NCBI GenBank assembly: GCA_022579005.1
Contig: MU401473.1
Coordinates: 240,651-304,650, forward strand
Origin: Poronia punctata
Taxonomy: Eukaryota; Ascomycota; Sordariomycetes; Xylariales; Xylariaceae
Direction of reading: 5' to 3'
Length of the DNA: 64,000 bases
The first letter of the stretch is position 1, and each line of letters starts with the position of its first letter. Both the position numbers and the translations under genes were made by a program. The notes beneath the pieces were generated by a model. The model ran no database searches and was not told the DNA's origin. It was given only the letters and a program-made list of their open reading frames with translations. Positions 1 through 12,200 of the stretch are shown here, piece after piece.

Positions 1-409
1 CAACGAGTAACTGTAGGGAGTAAAGGCGGGAGTAGAAATCAGAGGTTTCGAGAAAGTCCAGGAGCAAGGTGACATTCTCTTGCCGCTGCGTGAATTCGTC
101 TGCGAGCCATAGTGCGATTTCCTCGGATGCTTCGGGACTATCTTGGTTAGGGTTAAAGAGCATTAACAGCGTCTCGAGGACGACTCGGACCGTGTCGACA
201 TCTTCACCGTCAGTAGATAAGCAGGCAATGAGACTTCTCAGCGCGCCCGACGCAACCGAAGCAGGGTAGTCCTTAGCAAAGCTGCGGAGGCCGAGGATGG
301 CGGCGCGCCTGTCTTCAAGAAGAGTGGCCGAGCCAAGACGTCCGCTGAGGACTGTTATAGTATCGCCCACAGACTGCTTCGCCGGAGCCGTAGCAATACT
401 TGAGAACAT
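1..409 (-). CDS. uso1: Uso1/p115-type vesicle tethering factor, N-terminal part (runs off window)
   Basis: The reverse strand is open without a stop from an ATG at 409 to the window edge, giving the first 136 residues. The protein starts MFSSIATAPAKQSVGDTI and contains LEDRRAAILGLRSFAKDYP, ALWLADEFTQRQENVTLLL and YSRLYSLQLL, which match the conserved start of the armadillo-like head of Uso1/p115. In this family the head is followed by a long coiled coil, and the dimer tethers ER-derived COPII vesicles to the Golgi, working with Rab GTPase Ypt1. Only the head start is present here; the rest lies to the left. No intron is seen in this part. The gene is divergent from rat1, with about 1.05 kb between the two start codons. 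The identification rests on remembered family motifs and is fairly secure. Confidence 0.85.
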   Translation of the reverse strand, partial: MFSSIATAPAKQSVGDTITVLSGRLGSATLLEDRRAAILGLRSFAKDYPASVASGALRSLIACLSTDGEDVDTVRVVLETLLMLFNPNQDSPEASEEIALWLADEFTQRQENVTLLLDFLETSDFYSRLYSLQLLV

Positions 410-1458
410 GGTTTGTGCAGTTCGTTTACCTGTACGCGTGACAGGGCCATTGGCGAACTGGAAATAAACTATCACACGGCTAGATACATAACGGACTTGG
501 GCGAACACGAAAGGGCTTGGGGCTTGGGGCGGTTACCCGAAGATAATGACTTGTCTGTCCGTGATAGGCGCCTCGACTGATTTACAAAACTTGGAGCTTA
601 AATATTTTGGTTCTTCTGGCCAGATCCGCAGGCCGGCAGTGGACAAGGTAGCACTGGACTTTGGGCCAGATTGGTGTCGTCGTTCCATCTGTATGGGAAG
701 CCCAAGCACCTGCGTCATACCATATATGCATAGGTGATGCTTGTAAACAGCCATTGCCGCTGAAAAGGGGCATCTGAATGGCCATTTTGGTCCCGTCTTT
801 CGCTTTAACAGTACAGGACACTTCATTATGTACATGCAAGGTACATCGTGCTTTGACGTAGGCTGAGTGGCTCACCTGGTGGGGCCTTGGTTGTTGCGAA
901 CTCTTTTGTTGCGCCAGGAAAGGATGAAACATGGAAGTCCCTACATAATACTCGTAATGCAACCTACAACTTGATGTTGTCATTGTCCGTGCGCATCTTA
1001 CGTGTACTCGGGAGAAGTCAATAATTCTAACACATAAAATAATTTCTTTGTCCCCCCGCTCGCCGCGGCATTTCCTTTTGCTATTTGCAGCATTATCTAT
1101 TTCCAAAGGTCTGAAAGGCGACAAGGCGTTCTGCGCGTTACCGAAACCTCGCGTACAGTCCTCGAGACGCCGTAAATTTATGCGCCAGCCGACTACTGCA
1201 TCTATTTCGCTACGAGTCCAGCGGCGACTACACCCGACCGCTACAAACACTCGGTCGCATCTTGAGGATCTCTTTGTGCCATCATCAGAACTTGTAGCAG
1301 GACGCCTCGTTGGCAACTCTGACCTGTTCTGCCTGTCTGAGTTTTGCTATTGGAATTGGCTGAAGCCTATAAAGGCTCTACTTTGAATTGTTACATTCAT
1401 ATTAGGCGCCCCATATTCCCGTAATACAATCGACGACCCTGATATCAACAACGCCATA
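410..1458. other. Divergent intergenic region uso1/rat1
   Basis: This 1.05 kb lies between two divergent start codons and must hold both promoters and 5' UTRs. A TATAAA-like string occurs about 90 bases upstream of the rat1 start. A 244-codon open frame on the minus strand (582-1316) has no recognisable protein character and is probably chance. I see no RNA gene or repeat. Confidence 0.6.
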
Positions 1459-4400
1459 ATGGGTATCCCAGCCGCGTTCCGATGGCTTTCTACCAAGTAC
1501 CCGAAGATCATCTCGCCGGTAATCGAGGACAAGCCGATTGTAATGGACGATGGCTCCGTAATACCCGTCGATACAACCCGCCCCAACCCGAACGGTGAAG
1601 AGTTCGATAATCTGTATTTGGATATGAACGGCATCGTTCATCCTTGCTCACATCCGGAGGATAGGCCTGCGCCCAAAGATGAAGAAGAGATGATGTTGGA
1701 GATTTTCAAATACACCGACCGTGTAGTCAACATGGTCCGCCCGAGGAAACTGTTGATGATTGCTATTGGTATGATTTGCTGGGAACGCCCCTGCATTTAT
1801 CTTCCCTCCTTGTCTCAGTATTTACTAACTCGTGTTACAGATGGTGTCGCACCTCGTGCCAAGATGAACCAACAAAGGTCACGGCGCTTTCGAGCGGCAC
1901 AAGAGGCCAAGGAAAAGCAGGCTGATAAGGAGGAACTTTTGAAGATGATCAAACAACAGAATGGAGGAGTTTTGCCCCCCGAAACCTTGGCATCATTGAC
2001 TAAGAAGGCATTTGACTCTAATTCAATTACTCCTGGTACCCCATTCATGGACATTCTAGCTGTCAGTTTGAGATATTGGTGTGCTTACAAGCTGAACACC
2101 GATCCCGGCTGGGCTAATATGAAAGTCATTATTTCCGATGCCACCGTTCCCGGAGAGGGCGAACATAAGATCATGAACTTTGTCCGCTCACAAAGAGCCT
2201 CGCCCGAGCACGACCCAAACACAAGACACGTTATATATGGACTGGATGCTGATCTTATCATGCTTGGTCTTGCAACTCATGAACCCCACTTCCGCGTGCT
2301 TCGAGAAGATGTCTTCTTCCAGGACAGTAAGGCCCGGACCTGCAGAGTCTGTGGTCAGAAGGGCCATGAAGCAAGAAATTGCCGTGGCGAAGCCAAAGAG
2401 AAAGATGGTGAGTTCGACGAGAAGGACAAAGAGGTCCCGTTGAAACCCTTCATCTGGCTACACGTGTCAGTGCTGCGAGAATACCTCGCTGTAGAGCTCG
2501 AAGTCCCCGGCTTGCCCTTCCGCTGGGATATGGAACGAGCAATTGACGACTGGGTCTTCATGTGCTTCTTTGTTGGCAACGATTTTCTTCCTCATCTTCC
2601 TGCTCTTGAAATTCGCGAAAACGGTATTGATACATTGACCGCGATTTGGAAGGACAACCTGCCTTTCATGGGCGGATACATGACTAAAGACGGGAATGTT
2701 GAACTCGCAAGAGCACAATACATCCTCGATGGGCTAGGAAAACAAGAAGATGCTATCTTTAGACGGCGGAAAGAGGTGGAAGATCGAAGGGAGGCTGGCT
2801 TCAAGCGGCGAAAGCTCCAGGAACAACAGCGTAACGGTCAGAACAACCATTCTGGCGCCAAGGGCGCTGATAGTGGTCTGCCCGGCGGACTGCCACAGTC
2901 TTTGACGCATGACATGATTGTCAACCGAAGTGCTCCAGTTGCGGATGCCAATACGGCGAATAAGAGTGCCGCCGCTGTCCTAAAGAGTCAGATTCAAGGT
3001 TTAATGTCTACCCCTATTAAACCCCAAGCGGAGACGACAGCAGTGCAAACGCCGCCCTCTGCGGGTACCAAGCGGAAGGCTTCCGAGATGGAGGCAAGTG
3101 GCCCCGGTGCACCTGCTAATGAGCCCGCATCTGCGGAGGCCGAAGACAGTGTCCGCCTCTGGGAAGACGGTTACGCAGACCGGTACTATGAACAGAAATT
3201 CAATGTTGACCCTAAGGATATGGACTTTCGACGCAAGGTAGCCTGGGCATATACCGAAGGGCTGGCTTGGGTTCTTCGGTACTATTTTCAAGGCTGCCCC
3301 TCGTGGGAATGGTTCTATCCGTATCACTACGCACCCTTTGCTCAGGACTTCAAGGACCTCGCACAGCTGGAGATCAACTTCGAAAAGGGTAGGATTGCAA
3401 GGCCGTTTGAGCAGCTCATGAGTGTGCAGCCTGCCGCTTCACGCCACGTGCTTCCGGAAGTTTTCCACCCCTTAATGACAGAGGAGGATAGCCCAATCAT
3501 CGACTTCTACCCGGAAGATTTTGTAGTCGACCTCAACGGCAAAAAGATGGCGTGGCAGGGTGTTGCTCTTCTGCCATTCATCGAAATGCCACGGTTGCTA
3601 GCTGCGATAGAGGAAAAGTATCCTTTGTTAGCAGAGGAAGACGCGGCCCGTAATAAACCGGGGAAAGAGTATCTCCTACTGTCCGAGGCGAACCAGGAGT
3701 TATACGACGACGTCATCTCGCATTTCTATTCCAAGAAGCAAGGCGCTCCAAAGTACAATCTTGACGCGCGGAAGAGCCAAGGCCTGTCGGGCAAGGTTGA
3801 GAAGATCCCTGATTACCTACCTCACGCCACCCTAGAATATCCTCTAGAGAGAAAAGGCATGCCTGATGTAGACGATGATCGGTCATTAACGTAAGTGGCG
3901 TACTCGAGTATCGTGCTTGGAACATGCTAACTTTTGCGCAGCGTTCATTATGACATGCCAAGCTCTTCACATACGCACAAATCCATGCTTCTTCGCGGCG
4001 TCAAATTACCACCACCAGCTCTAAATGGTAGTGATATCGAGGAACTCAAGGGCAAGTCGAGGAACAGCGGTCGTAGTTATCGCGGTGCTCCTCTCGGCCG
4101 TCAGTATGATGATGGGAGGAGAGAGCGGATGAATTATGGACCGGACTCACGCCGTGGTGGAGGCCCACGTTACGGCAATGGCAATGCTACAGGACATAGT
4201 GGGGCCGCCTCTTATCCGGTACAGCCTATTATCCCTCCAGGCTGGCAACCACCGGCTCCCGGTTTACCAGGATTTGGAAGCGGTGTGCCACCACCGCCTC
4301 CCCCGGCTTATCACGGCAGTTCCCAGAATGGTTATGGAAACGGCTATGCCGGCGGTCGTGGGAACTATGGAGGTTCATACGGAGCTGCATACGGAGGTCC

Positions 4401-4575
4401 GCCTGGTGCAAATCAGGGATATAACCAACGACAGGCACCACCCGGACCGCCCCCAAATTATGCAGGCCGGTACAATAACGGCTCAGCTGGTTATCAAGGA
4501 CATAATAACCGCCCTCATGACGACGGGCGAAATAATCGTGGAGGACGTGGCCGTGGATACGGCCCCAGGGGATGA
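1459..4575 (+). CDS. rat1: 5'-3' exoribonuclease 2 (Rat1/Xrn2/Dhp1)
   Basis: Nuclear 5'-3' exonuclease that trims rRNA and snoRNA precursors and releases RNA polymerase II after cleavage at poly(A) sites. Exons are 1459-1768, 1841-3890 and 3942-4575, giving 997 residues. Intron 1 (1769-1840) has a TACTAAC branch site and ends TTACAG. Removing it restores the conserved LLMIAIDGVAPRAKMNQQRS. Intron 2 (3891-3941) has GCTAAC and restores VHYDMPSSSHTHKSMLLRGV. Family signatures in order are MGIPAAFRWLSTKYP, LYLDMNGIVHPC, GEGEHKIM, YGLDADLIMLGL and FVGNDFLPHLP, which carry the acidic metal ligands. A CCHC zinc knuckle (CRVCGQKGHEARNC) sits at about residue 271, as in filamentous-fungal Rat1. The last 170 residues are Gly/Pro/Tyr/Asn-rich with RGG-like clusters and are probably disordered. 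Intron 1 contains no in-frame stop, so the unspliced frame stays open. Confidence 0.95.
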
Positions 4576-5239
4576 GAGGCAAGACGGAGTGGTTTTAAAA
4601 GGCGTTTGGAGGCTACGGTTATGTAACAACAGATACGGGCCCAGCGGTTCTCATGTGGAAATAAGAATTGTCTCGCAAAATACACTTTCACTAGAAACTC
4701 CCCAGTCCATGTTCGGAACGCGCTTCTCGCGATGTCACATCAACTATGGTCCACCTACCCCACCCAATCTGAGGTACTGGTTAACGTGACCCTTGAGTCG
4801 TAGCTCACCACGAGCTATGCATTCCAAATATACTCAATACTAATAACAAATTAACAATAGCTATTCCCTCTGTCATGTCAACTTCCCATCCGCTTCTCCA
4901 GCTGTTACAAATGGCTAACGTCCTGTTCAGAGCATGACGTGGTAGTTTGGTCTAATCTAGCCATGCTACAGTCCCACGTTTCTGATCTCTTCCTCGATGT
5001 ATTCTTGCAGTCTCGTCTAGGTCCTTGTGATGCTTAGTGCAGTATCCGCTAAAGATGAACCACGTTTCAATGTTTTGCAGTAGCTCGAGTAATATTTCTT
5101 GCTATGGTGTCGTGCTTCCCTTTCGCATATCTGCCACAACCTGCGGGCCTGCCAAGTTTAAGGCACTCTACTCCAGGGTATCCTCTCATTGAGTATTCTC
5201 AGCTTTATGGTTGGTCCAGCATAATTTAAATCATATTTT
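4576..5239. other. rat1 3' flank and intergenic DNA
   Basis: This contains the rat1 3' UTR and unremarkable intergenic sequence. An overlapping plus-strand frame runs to 4789 but is an alternative reading of the rat1 tail. I see no gene or RNA. Confidence 0.55.
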
Positions 5240-5520
5240 TTCAAGGCCGTGGATTTCATCCGCCAGTCCACGACCTCCTCGTAGACTAGGTTAATACACG
5301 TAATACATTACATCCAGAGGTTGATAAAACCAGGCATCGCCCCCACAATACCCCTCTCTAATAAGGCCTCTACAGCCTACCTAGTGGTCCTAGTATAACC
5401 CCTAGTGGAGATCGATCCCTCCACCGCTCTCTCATCTGCCAAGAAACTTGCACCTAATTATGACAACGGTAATATCCCCTGGTCTAGGGTAAAGCCAACT
5501 AACTAAACTAACCTGACCTA
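5240..5520 (+). pseudogene. Possible relic of an O6-methylguanine-DNA methyltransferase/ATL-like gene
   Basis: One plus-strand frame, broken by two stops, reads HYIQRLIKPGIAP and then, about 40 codons on, NYDNGNIPWSRV. These resemble two conserved stretches of the alkyltransferase-like fold, in the same order and at similar spacing: the helix-turn-helix region of type YGHIARLIGKPxxAR and the later NVPWQRV motif. There is no start codon, the frame is interrupted at two TAG/TAA codons, and the PCHRV active-site motif is not present. If real, it is a decayed fragment. The match is by eye and short, so the call is tentative. Confidence 0.3.
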
Positions 5521-6259
5521 ACTGTATGGTCTTTTCGATGAATGTTTCAAATTTCAGGACAGGCACACAGGCTGGCTTATAATTTGTAGGCTTTTACGGG
5601 CCAAACAGGCTTCCCGGAGAGACCCCTCATTTTGTAGGTGGAAGAGGCCAGCCCCCCCCCCCCCCCAAGGTAACCGTTGGAAGCTTAAAACGTCCACACA
5701 CCAAGCCTTTAACCTAGTCGCAATCTTGTGTGTCCGCGCGGTGCGCCAAGGATATAATCTTCAGACGTCGCGAAGGAGGAATGCGTATGGGCAGAATTAA
5801 CTCGACCAGATTATTCGCTTCACAGTACATTGCCCACATCAAATCCTACCTCGTTACCATATATATCTATTTTAGACCAGATCCAACCCCCCGACATTAG
5901 GTTATCTTATCTGCACACCTCTGGCTGCTGTTCGCTGCTCGTCGACAAAGGCGTTTCGTTTGCTCCAACTTGTCACAAATATCGGAAATATCTCAGTTGC
6001 AGGTATAACTTGGCTTGTGTGGACGAGCTGCGTGAACCACCCGTGCATACTTTGGTCTACTGTGTGGTATGATTTACTAATTGTCGTCCGCGGCGAGCCT
6101 GTTGTGCGAAATTGACCCAGGAGCAAGACGATATCTGCGATTCGAAATTACGCTCCGCTTCTCTGCTCGGGGCTCTAAAACACTCAACTTTGCCCTAACT
6201 TGCTTGATGGCGCCGTCATGACGATACGCGACTGTTAGTAACCCGTAATCGATCACAAG
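5521..6259. other. Upstream region of the RasGAP gene, with a poly-C tract
   Basis: Intergenic DNA of about 740 bases. It carries a run of 15 C residues at 5652-5666. The open frames here are short and share nothing with known proteins. It presumably holds the promoter of the RasGAP gene, but I can point to no specific site. Confidence 0.5.
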
Positions 6260-9200
6260 ATGAGCAGTGATGCCGAGCTGGTCGGTTCTCTGGTCGAAAG
6301 ACTCACGACGAGGGTAAATGCCCAATCCTTCCTTACAAGCATGACGTTGAAACTAACACGCGCCGGGCGTGGTTTCTACTTTCCGTGCTACTGTTTGGGA
6401 ACCCGTGTGAACTTCCTTACTGACGTTCGTCTCTGAATAGCTCCCACACCGCACCGGCACTCACAGTTCCGAACTCAAACATGACGATATCGTTACCCTT
6501 ACCCGCGAGAGCATCGTGAAGCTCAGCACGACCTCCATAGCGATTGTTCTTCACTCGCTAGTTTCGCTGCTTGAGGAATTGGCTCGGCCCTTCAAGACCG
6601 TATCGCTCCATCCGTTCCATTACCTCCAATCGGAAAAGTATATCATTGCGCTCGCTGCCGATTGCTGTTCCGCCCACTGGCAGGCGCTCCGTCAGTCCAG
6701 TGCATCTTCCGCCGTCTCTCCAGGTGCCGCCACCGCGGGCGAGCCGGTGTTGCCCCGAGCCCTCGACGACAAGCTGGTGAAACGCGTCATCGGCCATCTG
6801 AAGATTCTTGTCGAACCGATCCCAGAAGGATATGTCATACCTGCGAAGGCAATATTAGAGGACGATTATGTACACGAAATACTAGATCCGAAATATGAAG
6901 AAGCGGCCCGCGGTCATATCTCGTCGAGCGGGTCCGACACCGCTCGGGATACACTGAGTTCTCGAGAACAGGATGAAGGCATGGAGGACATCGATCCACA
7001 TATCAAGACTATCGTCGAGTTTCTGAGCGCGTCAAACTGGGTGGCATCCTTCGACTTCATCAGACATGCCTTGCACAACAAGCGAGCGACCAACTCCTCA
7101 CAAGGGCCTACATCACAGACCCTGTCGAGTTCCGAAGAGGATAGGGGCCTTCTAATATTTTTGAAGTTTCTTTCGTACCTGTGGGTCGATTCCCAGAAAC
7201 TAGGCTTCGTCTTGCAAGAGCTCAGCTCTGTCTTCCTCCACTTTCGGAGGGTATATCAGAACACTGTGGTTCTTATGGCGCCGCTGCTTATTTTCAAATG
7301 GATCGAGCACTATCCCCGGGAGTTTGTGCGGCTGCACAGCCAGCGCAGGAAGCTCGAAGGCGGACCGGACACGCTGGCCGATATGACCCATTCCCTAGGC
7401 GACAGTGGCAAGAGACGGTCGTCCCTCTACCCGTTCCAGACCACTCTCCTTATGCTGATACCCGAAGTATTCGAGGTGGCAAGTAGTCTCCGAGAGGCCA
7501 AGGGTAGTAACATGGCTAAAAGGGTAGCCTTCCTAGAGGGACTCAGGAAAGGGTTACGGAATAAAAACGAAACGGCCGGCGTGTGTCTGGTCATTCTCCT
7601 TCGCGCTGCCCGGCACTTCCCACCAGACTCGGACTCGGCATTCTTGAGCTACGTAATGGACGTGCAGGACGAGCTTAAAGACGCTGTTTTCCGCCGGCAT
7701 CATGCGGCTGGGGACGGCATCCTATTTGAGCAAGATTTAACTACTGCCGCACTAATCAGTCTGATACATCTTAATCTTGATGTCTATGTAGATACCCTGA
7801 CGCAAACCTGCGCCCAACCTTCTGCTCCTCTATCGTTCAAGGTCGCCATCATGCAGACATGCTCGTACTTTGCCCGACGGCATGATGCAAAAAACTACCG
7901 CCGTCTCTTCGTTGCCGTAGCTGGATTTATCCAACATCAGTTAAAGGTGGGTTGTGACAAGTCGAGAGTCGCACGAGTGAAACGCTAACGAGTCTAGGCA
8001 ATGTCTGCGGTCTCGACAGATTTATACATAGGGACACATCGGTCACACCGCAAGCCATCAGCTACCGACACAAAGACGTCGAATGAGATTGTGATCTGTA
8101 ACATTCTGAAGTTCCTCGATGCTTCTCCGCTAAGCCTCTTCGAGAGCACGTCGCCGGAAGCCAAAAGTTCAGACTCGTTCTACGAGGAGATATACGAATC
8201 GTTTGTTTCCTGTCTGGTGACCGCTAATGACACTGTGAGGACCTTGTCTCGGGCCGTGGCTGAGAGGATATTGCCAACCAACGGTCTACTGGCGTCTGTG
8301 CGCCAAGCTACGCCTCTTGATTCCGACGATTTCAAGCTAAAATTCTGGAGGCTTACGTACGCAAAGAACCTCCCAACCCCCTGGTAGCAGCTCCCGGGCT
8401 AACCCCCTTGTCAGGTCTCTCGTCCTACTGGACATGTGCGACAAATATTATCAGCAGGAAGACATTTCGGTTCTGAAGTCGATATATTCCTATCTGGAGT
8501 CGAGTCTGGTTCTTCTCTCTTCTTGCAGAGTAAGCCTCGTTCACAGTCCTGTCCTTCACCAGCCAACCATCTAATATGCTATAGGAATTGTGCAGGTTGG
8601 CTGAAGATTTCCCCGAGCGAAAAGCTGTCACCATCCGGGCAGAATCGCTGTTGCTCGTCGCTCTCTGCTCGCCAGAGATCGAGACTTGCCGGCTCGTAAC
8701 TGCTTCCCTAGGTCTTTGGAACGAAGAATGTCTAATGCTATTGAGGGAGAGCCAAGGAACAAATGTGGCAAGTTTGCTGCAACTTCCCAACAGCGAAATA
8801 TACGCCGAAATTGCTTCGCGCGGGTTTCGATTTACCGGTATGATGGCGTTCCAGAAGCGTACCCGTGCGCTGTTGCGGCGCATTACTTCCCCTGGTCCTG
8901 GCATACTCGATGCTTGGGAACGCGCATTCGAGAAGTGGATCCACTTATCGAAAGACGTTTCAACCTCGTCCGTTGATAGCGTGATCGATGAGGAGGCATT
9001 CCTCGAGTGGCGAAACCTTTCCGGATTTCTGGCCTCGTTGGGTGGCATATGTACCGCTGAACAAGCGTATGGCACCTCGGATGATCCCGCCATTAGTGGG
9101 CTGAAGTGGATCGACCGGGTAGCATCCGACGATTCGGAAGAGCCTATCCTCTACAGGTACCTCCGCCTGAGCACGCAGCTTCTCGCATGTTCGAGCGTCC

Positions 9201-12200
9201 GGGTAAGGGAGACGATGAGGGATGTCCTCTCTACGGAGATATCACCCAGCTTGTATCAGCCACTATTCAAGGCCCTCGAGTCAGAGCTTGACGTACTCTT
9301 TACCGGCGCGTTGGAGGCGTCCGGCAAAGGTCAAGATGCCGAGATCATATTTGCTGAACAAGCTGCTTCGCTCCTCAGGACGCTTGTAGAGAAGCTAGAG
9401 TCACCTTCTGAGCTCGGTGCCGCCGCAACGGTCGACTTTGGCTCTCTCTGCCTTAGCTTTGTCAAGTTTCTCGATGGCGTTGCGGAGAGTGCTGCTAGTC
9501 TGAGGGTAAAGATCAAGACCTGTCAGCTCTGTGAGTCTGTAACCCGCAAGAAGGAGCACTTGAATTTCCGCGACGACATAAGGAAACGGAATCAGTTATT
9601 AGAGTACATCTTCGGCTGGATCGCACGGCCGCGGTCTGCTCGGACCGACGCGGCTAGCATGTCAATTCGACAAGATGAAGCGGCGCGAGTCCAAAAAGAC
9701 TTGGACAGGGCTTGTTTCCGGTGCCTTGCCGGCTTGACCTATAGGCTTCCCCTTCAGCCGGGCGAGGGGCAGACCGATGCGGGCACTAACGAGCTCAAAT
9801 CTCAAATGTTTCATACGTACTTCAACCGATTCCTGTCCCTTCTCAATCATGAACCCACAGACAACGGAGGAGATATGCCGTCCCGCGATGAGACGGGATC
9901 TACATCTGCGCTTGCAATTACTATCCTCTCGAATCTTCTGAGCGCAAATATTGACGTCGGACTGAAACATTCCTTGAGTATTGGATACCACGAGAACGTT
10001 GAAATACGTACCGCTTTCGTGAAAGTACTGTACAACATTTTGGTTCAGGGAACAGAATTCAGTACTTTGTCTGACAAAGCAGTCAACGAAAAATACAATG
10101 CCCTGTTGCAGGTAAGACAGGATTGCCACGGAATAACCATGTGTCCACTACTGATATACCTGTTTAGCTGCTCACACAAGATATGAGCCTAGTTACCGCC
10201 ATCAGCGTCGCATGTCCAAGCAGCGAGGTCGAAGAGCTGACTGTATCCTTACTTAATATCTTCGAGTCTCGCGGTCTTACGTTTGAGCTCATGGAGGCGC
10301 TAATCAAGCAAGAAATCGAAGATACTGGTACGTGCCAATTCGCCGCCTCTCAAGACTGCGCTTGCGCTAACTTGCTCCTGTGTTAGAAAACGAGGCGGAA
10401 ATTCTTCGACGTAACTGTGTTGCGACGAAAATGCTCTCTCTTTATGGCAAATGGAAGGGGTCGCAATACCTGAAGATGACGTTGCAAAAGGTAGTCGAAA
10501 GGTTGATGCTGACATCACAGGATCTGGATCTCGAGCTGGATCCGTCAAGGGTTTCCTCGGAAGAGGAGTTGAAGAAAAACGCTATGCAGCTACGAATCGT
10601 CGCCAAGGTTTTTATCGATGACATCTGCGCCTCTTCTGTTAACACGCCTCCATCTTTCCGCAAGATCTGCAGCATTGTGAGTCTCCCCTTTCCCGTGACG
10701 TACCGCCACTTGGTGGGAAAAGCTGACACTTTTAAAGATCTGTTCTGCTGTCCTCCCGAGATTCCCGGATGCTAAATACACTGCAGTCGGAGCGTTTGTC
10801 TTTCTCCGATTCTTTTGTCCGGCTATCGTAGCACCCGAATCAGAGAGACTTGTCAGTGAGCCTCCTTCGAAAGAAATGCGCCGAGGCTTGCTCTTGATCG
10901 CCAAAGTCATACAAAATTTGGCAAACAACGTGTTATTCGGGGCCAAGGAGCCATACATGTCTCCGCTGAATGACTTTCTTGCTGAACACATATTCAGGGT
11001 GACGGCATTCCTTCGGGAGATATCGGTAAGGGGTTTATGTTTGTTTTCGTCTCTAGCTTGCTGCTGACCCTTGGTTGAATAGGTGCCCCCCGACAGTCTC
11101 GATATCTCACAGCCGGGGATGGAATCATTCGATTTTGGCTCTTGCGTTCTCCTGCATCGGTTCTTGTATGAGCACTGGGATAATGTTAGACAGCGGCTCA
11201 TGTCGCAAGAACGGAGGGAGCAGATTCGCACACCTATCGAGGCATCGCGCAGCCGTGCCCCTGTTGTCGAGCTACTTCGTACGCTCATAACCACTCTGGG
11301 GCCTCCTTCACTCGCTGTCACGTGGAATCGGCCACAGATCTCGGCAAACATCCTGCCCACTTACTCTAGGTTCCAGCATTTCATGTTGCGGAATGCCTTC
11401 CGTGACACGGGCTCCTATATAACGTCGCGAACTATATATGACGGCGGCGAAACCAAAGTGGGTGTCACATTTGGCCAGGCTCGACGGGGACCGTTTGCTG
11501 ACATTGACTGTAGGACGGCCTTTCGGTAATCTGCATCATCCTTCGTCATATTGACCACGAATCGACAGATCATGATGCCTTGCTGTTTGCTTATCTCAAG
11601 GTCAGTAGCGATAGCAACTCGCTGCAGTCCGATTCTCGCCGCGCCACTCTGCCTTTTGTGTCGCTGCTAACCTTATTGGCAGCTTGCGAGTCGTCTATGG
11701 CACAAACCTTTCGGCATACTTGTCGATGCAACCTGTGATAATGGCTCGACCGACTACCATGACACACTCATCAAGAGGCTCGAGGGACTGACCCCGTCGG
11801 AGATAGCATATAACCTCTGTAGACTATATGTCTATAACATGAACAGCACTTACAGGTATGACCTCGCGCGGCCTTTCGGGATGTAGAGAGACTCATTGAA
11901 CCCAGGAAAACATTCCGGCGCAATATGCGTGCATTTGGCAGACGCGACCTTAATTCGGCCGAGAAGTCAAGAATGGAAATCCACCTCCTAGGAACTCTCC
12001 AAGACCTCCAAGCTCATTTCCACCTGAGTCAACTCCACCTGCCGAAGGAGACAATCAGCGTCGTGACTGATACTCGTTACGTATTCCAACCCGTCACCCG
12101 GCTTTCTAAGACCAAAGGAAAGATTGAGGTGTCGATTAAGGTGGGCAGTCAGTTCGTCCAGGTCACAACCATTAGAAAGCAGGAAGTGCATCCTGGCCAG

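Noticed and set aside
582..1316. 244-codon minus-strand frame between uso1 and rat1
   Set aside because: Its composition is rich in Arg, Cys and His without motifs, it lies in a divergent promoter region and it overlaps another frame. It is long by chance.
4136..4789. 217-codon plus frame overlapping the rat1 tail
   Set aside because: It is an out-of-frame reading of the Gly/Pro-rich rat1 C-terminus, which itself joins correctly after intron 2.
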